6,639 bases of DNA from BB31 sp964582525 (lineage in GTDB: Bacteria; Pseudomonadota; Gammaproteobacteria; Beggiatoales; Beggiatoaceae): positions 1-6,639 of the forward strand of contig CAZOSP010000158.1 of the NCBI GenBank assembly GCA_964582525.1. The letters are read 5' to 3'. This document shows, in pieces, positions 1 to 4,401 of this stretch. The first letter of the stretch is position 1; every line of letters starts with the position of its first letter. The notes below the pieces were generated by a model. It ran no database searches. It was given only the letters and a program-made list of their open reading frames with translations, and had not been told where the DNA came from. A program made the position numbers and the translations under genes.

Positions 1-109
1 CAAGGCTTCTGTATCGGATTTGAAGGGAATTGTTAGCATTGGCAGTAAACTTTTTGGAAAATTGGTATTATACCTGAGAATGGGCTGTTTTCGGACAGCC
101 TACTAGGCT
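1..109 (-). other. Region downstream of aroK with overlapping palindromes; next gene unresolved
   Basis: No gene can be assigned here. Directly after the aroK stop there are two overlapping inverted repeats: GGCTGT (83-88) with ACAGCC (95-100), and AGCCTA (97-102) with TAGGCT (104-109). They share bases 97-100, so only one can form at a time. Neither is followed by a T-run on the minus strand, so this is not a clean intrinsic terminator. Further on, the minus strand carries TATAAT (72-67) inside a small palindrome (64-74), but no good -35 box lies 16-18 bp upstream. An ATG at 39-37 opens 13 stop-free codons up to the window edge. It could begin the next gene (aroB often follows aroK in gammaproteobacteria), but it has no clear Shine-Dalgarno and is too short to identify. 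Confidence 0.4.
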
Positions 110-649
110 TCACAGGGGCTTTGTTTCCTGTCGCTGCACATAGCGCAAAATCTCTTTCACTACGCCTCTCACCGTGCGTCGTCCGGTTTCTATTTTTAAG
201 TCCGCCACGCTTTCATACAAAGGCATACGCTCGCACAAGATTTTCGCAATGCGATCTTTAGGGTTTTCCGTCATCAACAAAGGGCGGTTTTTAGCGCGAC
301 TGGTGCGCTTAAACAAATGCTCGGCATCTGCATATAAATAAATCACTGTGCCGCGCTCCATTAAATAACGTCGATTATCGGGATTGAGCACCACACCGCC
401 GCCGGTAGCTAAAATGATGTTGCGCATTTGCGTCAGCATATCGATCATTTCCTGTTCGCGTTGGCGAAAACCCGCTTCACCTTCCAGTTCAAAAATCAGT
501 GGAATGCTGGCACCCGTGAGTTCCTCAATTTCTTTGTCGCTATCAATAAATTCTTGCTGTAAATGCACAGACAGTTGGCGACCAATTGTTGTTTTACCTA
601 CTCCCATCGGACCGATAAGGAAAATATTATTGTTTTTCATGTTTGTCAT
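110..649 (-). CDS. aroK: Shikimate kinase I
   Basis: Cytoplasmic enzyme that phosphorylates shikimate to shikimate-3-phosphate with ATP, the fifth step of the shikimate pathway to chorismate. The 179 residues match the usual family length. Visible motifs: Walker A GPMGVGKTT at residues 13-21; the shikimate-binding DSD at 36-38; FRQRE at 61-65, whose arginine binds shikimate; the GGG turn at 83-85; and the LID segment with NRPLL near residues 121-125. Two starts are possible, Met1 (649) and Met4 (640). AAGGTG at 664-669 lies rather far upstream of both, so the start is uncertain by three residues. The gene stands alone: a terminator-bearing gap of about 370 bp separates it from the gene upstream, so it should have its own promoter, though I saw no convincing -35/-10 pair. 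aroB is not visible within the 109 bp downstream. Confidence 0.97.
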   Translation of the reverse strand: MTNMKNNNIFLIGPMGVGKTTIGRQLSVHLQQEFIDSDKEIEELTGASIPLIFELEGEAGFRQREQEMIDMLTQMRNIILATGGGVVLNPDNRRYLMERGTVIYLYADAEHLFKRTSRAKNRPLLMTENPKDRIAKILCERMPLYESVADLKIETGRRTVRGVVKEILRYVQRQETKPL

Positions 650-693
650 ATCAGTAATTAACGCACCTTAAGGCATTCTTTGATTTGATTGAC

Positions 694-720
694 GGGATTA
701 GGGAAGGGAAATAAGGGGGG
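694..720 (+). other. G-quadruplex-type motif upstream of aroK
   Basis: Four G-runs are arranged as GGG-N4-GGG-N2-GGG-N6-GGGGGG on the plus strand, which fits the G3+N1-7 pattern for an intramolecular G-quadruplex. It lies about 45-70 bp upstream of the aroK start, with the G-rich strand being the template strand. Folding and any regulatory role are inference. Confidence 0.45.
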
Positions 721-841
721 ATATGATAACCGCTGCCTGTCTAAAAAACCCATTGCCTAGTCTAAGGTAACTTCGACATACCGCCAAGATTTTCTTATCT
801 AACGACGTTACGCGGTGTAAACATTCACATCCCTCTCAGTA

Positions 842-876
842 AAAACCTGACAGGTCTCAAAGACCTGTCAAGTTTT
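842..876 (-). terminator. Intrinsic terminator-like hairpin after the HTH gene
   Basis: A perfect 10-bp inverted repeat, TGACAGGTCT (848-857) and AGACCTGTCA (861-870), has a 3-nt loop. After one mismatch it extends through a further C-G pair and A/T pairs to 842 and 876. Read on the minus strand it ends in five T (845-841), and the plus strand has four T, so it could act in both directions. It lies about 145 bp beyond the HTH gene stop and before aroK, so it most likely ends the pheA operon transcript. Its sequence also resembles a dispersed palindromic repeat, so the terminator role may be secondary. Confidence 0.65.
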
Positions 877-898
877 GCGCGGGGAACTGAACGGTTAC

Positions 899-919
899 CT
901 TGAAGACCAGTCAGGTTTG
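899..919. repeat. Degenerate half copy of the 842-876 palindrome
   Basis: AAGACCAGTCAGGTTT at 903-918 closely matches one strand of the 842-876 element (AGACCTGTCAAGTTTT), but the partner arm to its left is eroded. It reads as a decayed member of the same repeat family. Confidence 0.4.
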
Positions 920-940
920 CGGAAGGCAATTTAATGATCT

Positions 941-974
941 GAAAATCTAGTAGATTTTCAAAATCTAGAAGGTT
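941..974. repeat. AT-rich palindromic repeat with mutually exclusive pairings
   Basis: GAAAATCTA (941-949) pairs with TAGATTTTC (951-959). The same middle segment TAGATTTT (951-958) also pairs with AAAATCTA (960-967). On the minus strand it begins AAACCTTCTAG, giving the same outer form (AAACCT...) as the 842-876 repeat. Probably a second member of the local family of short dispersed palindromes. Confidence 0.55.
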
Positions 975-1018
975 TGAGTATTTCAAGACGCGGCGCAAAC
1001 CCTACTCAAGGCGCACGA

Positions 1019-1873
1019 CTAATGCGTATGCCGTGTGACCTGATGAGCTTCTAAAAAATACTCTCTAAACCACGATAAATCAGGGTCTTGCATAATCGCG
1101 GGCATATTGGGTTCAGGTTCAAAATGCGGGTCTTCAAAATGCTGATTAGCAGCTTGCATGGCGTACCAAAATACTTTGCATTTTTGCCCATCTTGCAAAA
1201 TCGAAGCGGCAACTAGCCCATTGCGTGCTGCCATCCAATTCCAGTTGTCTTCTTTTAAGACTGTTGCCACTAGATTTAAATAATCAATCGATTGTAACCA
1301 GCGACGAATGTCTGCATTGTCTGCACGTTTACCGGGTTCGCACAGATTAAAGCGAGTTGAAACAATACATTGTTGTAACTTGTATTGTTGTACTAATAAA
1401 TCACTACCCTGTTTTTGCAATCCTTCTAAGGCATTTTCATACCATTCTAAAGCAAGTTGCGCCCAGCGTAGTTCTTCATATTTGTATAAATAAAACGCCC
1501 GATCAAAATAAATGTGTCCTAACAACCAGCGCAGGCGACACGCATCTAAAGAATCGCTGTGCAAATCTTTATGGTTTTTTAATAACACTTCGAGAATATC
1601 GAGTAGTTCTGAAAATTCTTTTTTAGGGTACTGTGTCTTCCAACGATCATAGCGATTAAACAGGCGATCTAAATAATCGGAAAACGGCGAACGCACTACT
1701 TTTTCATACAACTGCCGAATTAAAATGTGCGAAGTTTCGTTGCCGCTGTAGCCCGGCACGCGAAAAATGCGCCCGATGGTGCTTAACGCCAGTCCCGTTT
1801 CCATGCCGATGCGTTCTTGTGACCAACCGGTGGCTTTTTTAATTTCCTGAACGCGCTCATACAATGAAGTCAT
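1019..1873 (-). CDS. HTH DNA-binding protein with long helical C-terminal region
   Basis: Not a family I can name. The N-terminus reads as an XRE-like helix-turn-helix: WSQERIGMETGLALSTIGRIF at about residues 17-37 has the usual pattern of two short helices around a Gly turn, then a recognition helix. The remaining roughly 240 residues look all-helical and rich in Trp, Tyr and Leu. A segment near 110-155 (DACRLRWLLGHIYFDRAF onward) resembles TPR-type helix pairs, so a sensor or protein-binding role is plausible. There is no signal peptide or membrane segment. The start is well fixed by GGAGGAG seven bases upstream of the ATG. The gene begins 15 bp after the DM9-protein stop, so it is probably the last gene of the pheA operon, with the terminator at 842-876 beyond it. 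It may regulate this operon or aromatic metabolism, but nothing in the sequence shows a target. Confidence 0.8.
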   Translation of the reverse strand: MTSLYERVQEIKKATGWSQERIGMETGLALSTIGRIFRVPGYSGNETSHILIRQLYEKVVRSPFSDYLDRLFNRYDRWKTQYPKKEFSELLDILEVLLKNHKDLHSDSLDACRLRWLLGHIYFDRAFYLYKYEELRWAQLALEWYENALEGLQKQGSDLLVQQYKLQQCIVSTRFNLCEPGKRADNADIRRWLQSIDYLNLVATVLKEDNWNWMAARNGLVAASILQDGQKCKVFWYAMQAANQHFEDPHFEPEPNMPAIMQDPDLSWFREYFLEAHQVTRHTH

Positions 1874-1880
1874 TATTAAT

Positions 1881-1887
1881 CTCCTCC
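1881..1887 (-). promoter_or_regulatory. Strong Shine-Dalgarno for the HTH gene
   Basis: The minus strand reads GGAGGAG, seven bases before the ATG at 1873-1871. It begins one base after the upstream gene's TGA (1891-1889), which fixes the start and supports translation from a shared transcript. Confidence 0.8.
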
Positions 1888-1888
1888 G

Positions 1889-2974
1889 TCAAGGTAATCG
1901 TGTACCTTGCCAGCGTTCTTGTTTGCGAGAGTCTGCTTGTGCTTCCTCACTAATGCCTTGGAAGCCTTGTTTGTCAGGGGTCAGGGTCCATTGAAAACGT
2001 CCGGAGCGTCCACTTTGCTCTGACCAACGCCCCCATACCTCCTGTTCATTGAGAAAACCGCGCAAGCTGCCTTGCACCGTACCTTCAAATTGCCCGCTAA
2101 CTTGTTCATCCTGTTGGATTAATTTTAGCCCGCGAGTGTCTTCGCCACGCTGGGTTTGCCAACGTCCGCTAAAATCCAGCGGTTTTTGTTGCAGCGCGCC
2201 TTTGCAGGTGATACTGATAAAACCATTGCAAGGTTTTTGTACGCCATCACACAAATGCTCATCGCCAATGTGCAGGGTACTCACACCTAGCGGATGCGTC
2301 ATGCTTGACCATTGCACCGCATGGGTATAGCCCTGCGTTTGACACCAGCTTGAGGCGGCGGGTTCACCGCAATCGGTGTTTGGTAAACGACAATTGTCTA
2401 AATGTTGTTGCTGATGACGTGGCGCATTGAACACCTGCTGCTCGGCTGGTGTGTTAGGCTCAAATAGCAAAAGCTCAAAGTCCCGTGCCGTGCGTTCGCG
2501 CCCGTCAGCCTCAATTTTACAGCCGCGTGCTGGGCTGCGAATTTTTCCCGCTTGGTAGCGTCCTTGCTGCTTGGCACGACAAATATACAAAGTATAATCG
2601 CCATCAGCATCTTCCGCGCCACCTTGCACAGCGTTATCTGCAATCTCGCCATCGCTGTATGTCTGCCAAACATAATGGCTGTCCATCAGCAACACCTCAT
2701 AATGAACACGACGACTAGAACGCCCGGCGGTGGTAATCAAACAACCGCCGAGTTCGGCATTGAACTGTCCTGGGTGCAATCCCTTATTGTAATGCGCCCG
2801 ACAAATATACCAAGACTTTGACTTTTCTGCCGCCGAGAAGGGGGCGACCGGCATCGCCTGCGGCGGCAACTCGCCGCGACTAAAGTGTTGCCACTCACCC
2901 TCAACAGCCGCTTGCGCAGCACTTAAAGTACAGCATAAACAGTACAAAAACAACATATTAGAACGAAAAGACAT
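1889..2974 (-). CDS. Secreted protein with two DM9/DUF3421-like repeats
   Basis: 361 residues. The N-terminus is a signal peptide: a hydrophobic core at about residues 7-19, then SAAQA with likely cleavage after residue 22. There is no lipobox. Two related repeats follow. Repeat 1 (about 27-96) has WYICRAHYNKG...GGCLI...YEVLL, and repeat 2 (about 102-170) has LYICRAKQQGRYQAGK...GCKIEADG...FELLL. This is the pattern of DM9/DUF3421 domains, some of which are mannose-binding lectins in animals. Next is a six-cysteine segment (C195, C202, C211, C242, C249, C257) with CNGFISITC, probably disulfide-bonded. The last about 95 residues (FSGRWQTQ..., GRWSEQSGRSGRF) look like a beta-barrel module. Likely a periplasmic or exported binding protein; the ligand is unknown. 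It starts 6 bp after pheA, with its Shine-Dalgarno overlapping the pheA stop. DM9 assignment is from motif recall; function is inference. Confidence 0.82.
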   Translation of the reverse strand: MSFRSNMLFLYCLCCTLSAAQAAVEGEWQHFSRGELPPQAMPVAPFSAAEKSKSWYICRAHYNKGLHPGQFNAELGGCLITTAGRSSRRVHYEVLLMDSHYVWQTYSDGEIADNAVQGGAEDADGDYTLYICRAKQQGRYQAGKIRSPARGCKIEADGRERTARDFELLLFEPNTPAEQQVFNAPRHQQQHLDNCRLPNTDCGEPAASSWCQTQGYTHAVQWSSMTHPLGVSTLHIGDEHLCDGVQKPCNGFISITCKGALQQKPLDFSGRWQTQRGEDTRGLKLIQQDEQVSGQFEGTVQGSLRGFLNEQEVWGRWSEQSGRSGRFQWTLTPDKQGFQGISEEAQADSRKQERWQGTRLP

Positions 2975-2980
2975 ACGTTA

Positions 2981-4069
2981 TCACCTCAAAGCGCGTGGAT
3001 AAGAACCCAAATGTTTCAGCAAGCCGCTGTGCTGTTCCAGCGTTTGCATCACCCGTTTTAATTTAGGGTCTTCAATATGCCCCTCGACATCAATAAAAAA
3101 TACATAATGCCAACGATTTTGTCGCAAAGGACGCGATTCAATGCGGCTCATACTCAAACCCGCCGCCTTAAAGGGCGCGAGCAATTCGTACAAAGCCCCA
3201 GAACGGGTTGCATCAGCCGCAGTCACTACCAGCGAGGTTTTATCTTTCCCGGTGGGCGCGACCGGATGCAAACCAATGACCGCAAAGCGCGTGGTATTAT
3301 CCAACTCATCTTCAATATTTTCTGCCAACAGTGTCAAGCCATAATTATCCGCCGCAATGCGTCCGGCTATTGCTGCTGCCTGTTGCTCTTGTGCCGCACA
3401 ACGCGCCGCCTCAGCATTGCTCATCACCCGCACCCGCTCGGCATGGGGCAAATGCGCATCCAGCCACAAACGGCATTGCCCCAGTGATTGCTGATGCGAA
3501 TAGACGGTTTTAATGCTGTCTAAGCACTCATTTCGTGCCATCAAATGTTGATGGATTTCCAATTCGACTTCCCCGCAAATCAATACGGCACTTTTCAAAA
3601 ACAAATCTAAAGTCTGGCTTACACCGCCTTCAGTCGAGTTTTCCAGTGGCACAACGCCATACTCGGTAGCTCCCGAAGCCACACAGCGAAATACTTCGTC
3701 AATGCTTTGCACCGGCACGCTGTCTATCGCCGCGCCAAACTGCTTTTTTACTGCCGCTTCAGAAAATGTCCCCGGTGGTCCTAAATACGCTACCTGCAAA
3801 GGATATTGCAAAGCCAGACAAGCCGACATAATTTCGCGGAAAAACTGCTCAATAAACGCATCCGGCAAAGGTCCTTGATTGCGTTCGAGCGCGTGGCGCA
3901 ACACCTCAGCCTCGCGCTCTGGGCGGTAAAACACCGGACGCGCTTCTTCAGCGCGTTTTGCCTGAGCCACATCTAAAGCAAGATTTGCCCGTTGCGTCAA
4001 CAAATCCTGCAACTGTGCGTCTAAGATGTCAATTTTTTCGCGCACAGCGTTTAAGTCGAGCTTTGCCAT
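2981..4069 (-). CDS. pheA: Bifunctional chorismate mutase / prephenate dehydratase (P-protein)
   Basis: Converts chorismate to prephenate and then to phenylpyruvate, the committed branch to phenylalanine, in the cytoplasm. The 362 residues match the P-protein family. The AroQ chorismate mutase domain covers about 1-90, with R10, R27, K38, R52 and Q88 where the E. coli enzyme has its active-site residues. The prephenate dehydratase domain starts at VAYLGPPGTFSEAA (93-106) and carries the catalytic TTRF at 259-262. The ACT regulatory domain (about 278-354) has GALY at 291-294 and ESRP at 311-314, which normally bind phenylalanine, so feedback inhibition is expected. The start is supported by GGAT eight bases upstream, which overlaps the stop of the cupin remnant. 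No Phe-rich leader peptide or attenuator is visible upstream. It heads a tight operon with the DM9 and HTH genes. Confidence 0.97.
   Translation of the reverse strand: MAKLDLNAVREKIDILDAQLQDLLTQRANLALDVAQAKRAEEARPVFYRPEREAEVLRHALERNQGPLPDAFIEQFFREIMSACLALQYPLQVAYLGPPGTFSEAAVKKQFGAAIDSVPVQSIDEVFRCVASGATEYGVVPLENSTEGGVSQTLDLFLKSAVLICGEVELEIHQHLMARNECLDSIKTVYSHQQSLGQCRLWLDAHLPHAERVRVMSNAEAARCAAQEQQAAAIAGRIAADNYGLTLLAENIEDELDNTTRFAVIGLHPVAPTGKDKTSLVVTAADATRSGALYELLAPFKAAGLSMSRIESRPLRQNRWHYVFFIDVEGHIEDPKLKRVMQTLEQHSGLLKHLGSYPRALR
2982..2987 (-). promoter_or_regulatory. Shine-Dalgarno of the DM9 gene inside the pheA end
   Basis: GAGGTG on the minus strand, seven bases before the ATG at 2974-2972, overlaps the TGA stop of pheA (2983-2981). 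This supports the start and suggests translational coupling. Confidence 0.7.
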
Positions 4070-4076
4070 TGTTTTT

Positions 4077-4080
4077 ATCC
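4077..4080 (-). promoter_or_regulatory. Probable pheA ribosome-binding site overlapping the cupin stop
   Basis: GGAT on the minus strand is shared with the last Gly codon and TAA (4077-4075) of the cupin remnant, about eight bases before the pheA ATG. It is weak by sequence, but the overlap is typical of an ancestral operon. Confidence 0.45.
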
Positions 4081-4161
4081 AAATTGATAATGTTTTTTAA
4101 CCGCTTGTTTAACATCCCAAGTACAAGACATGCTGGCAGGAAATGCCACATAGTCGCCTTT

Positions 4162-4250
4162 GGAGCGGTGTGACTGGGAGCGGTTGACTTCCAAGTCAGC
4201 CAAAACGCCGCCTGCGGCGGCGGGGCTAATCTGGAGATTAGCCACTCCCA
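4162..4250. repeat. Multi-hairpin palindromic element (three hairpins inside an outer stem)
   Basis: The outer stem TGGGAG (4175-4180) pairs with CTCCCA (4245-4250). Inside lie three consecutive hairpins: GGTTGACTT/AAGTCAGCC (4182-4201, one G-T pair), CGCCGCC/GGCGGCG (4206-4222, perfect 7-bp arms) and GGCTAATCT/AGATTAGCC (4224-4243, perfect 9-bp arms). The whole could fold as a cloverleaf in single-stranded DNA or RNA. At 4162-4175 there is a second copy of the left end, GGAGCGGTGTGACT, differing from 4177-4189 by one inserted G. The layout resembles REP/MITE-like palindromic units that carry GGGAGCG...CGCTCCC ends in several proteobacteria. It encodes no protein and sits in the middle of a broken cupin gene. 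Confidence 0.75.
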
Positions 4251-4401
4251 ATAAGCCAGCGTGGACCAGTAACACCCAACACTTCCAGTTTGGCAGATGC
4301 GGGATTGTGTTCTATAGTGATTTGATTCACAAGCATTGTTAGGTATGTTCGCAGATTTTTGCGTGGGAATTGAATAATGACAATGTGCATTAGACTCAAT
4401 A

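Larger units (their letters stand above)
650..1018. other. Gene-free stretch between the HTH gene and aroK
   Basis: No coding region is supported on either strand. From high to low coordinates it holds an AT-rich palindromic repeat (941-974), a degenerate half repeat (899-919), a strong terminator-like hairpin (842-876), a small palindrome TAACG-A-CGTTA (800-810) and a G-rich tract (694-720). I see nothing definable in 721-799 apart from presumed aroK upstream sequence, and no clear sigma-70 promoter for aroK. Confidence 0.6.
4075..4336 (-). pseudogene. Broken DUF861/Cupin_3-type small cupin gene, split by a palindromic element
   Basis: Two protein-like pieces flank a hairpin element. The N-terminal piece starts at ATG 4336-4334 and reads MLVNQITIEHNPASAKLEVL, then GVTGPRWL, before running into the element and stopping at TAA 4240-4238. 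The C-terminal piece, in another frame (4161-4075), reads KGDYVAFPASMSCTW, then DVKQAVKKHYQFG and a stop. From memory, small DUF861 cupins of about 90 residues begin with an I-I-x-x-P-S...L-x-x-L-G-V pattern and end with GDxVxFPxGxSCTW...KHY, so the pieces look like the two ends of one gene with about 35 central residues lost. An in-frame ATG at 4390-4388, 11 bp after the GT41 stop, is an alternative start. Its stop overlaps the pheA ribosome-binding site, so it was probably the operon's first gene. The product cannot be a normal cupin, since the barrel strands with the metal-site histidines or equivalents are missing. Confidence 0.62.

Noticed and set aside
67..72. TATAAT as a promoter for the next gene
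   Set aside because: No acceptable -35 box lies 16-18 bp upstream, there is no extended -10, and the hexamer is part of a small palindrome. It is mentioned only in the description of that region.
384..671. Plus-strand open frame opposite aroK
   Set aside because: It mirrors the well-supported aroK gene, and the Ser/Pro-rich translation is typical of an antisense shadow.
842..974. CRISPR array
   Set aside because: The repeats are palindromic, unequal and irregularly spaced, with only two or three units and no cas genes.
2398..2922. Several short open frames on both strands inside the DM9 gene
   Set aside because: They overlap a gene with a signal peptide, repeats and a good ribosome-binding site, and none shows a domain or its own start signal.
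4134..4148. TGGCA/TGCCA hairpin
   Set aside because: It lies within the coding remnant of the cupin C-terminus, has only five pairs, and has no further support as a functional site.
4070..4401. Phenylalanine attenuator or riboswitch controlling pheA
   Set aside because: There is no Phe-rich leader peptide and no terminator with a T-run before pheA. The hairpins belong to a palindromic element placed inside a cupin remnant.
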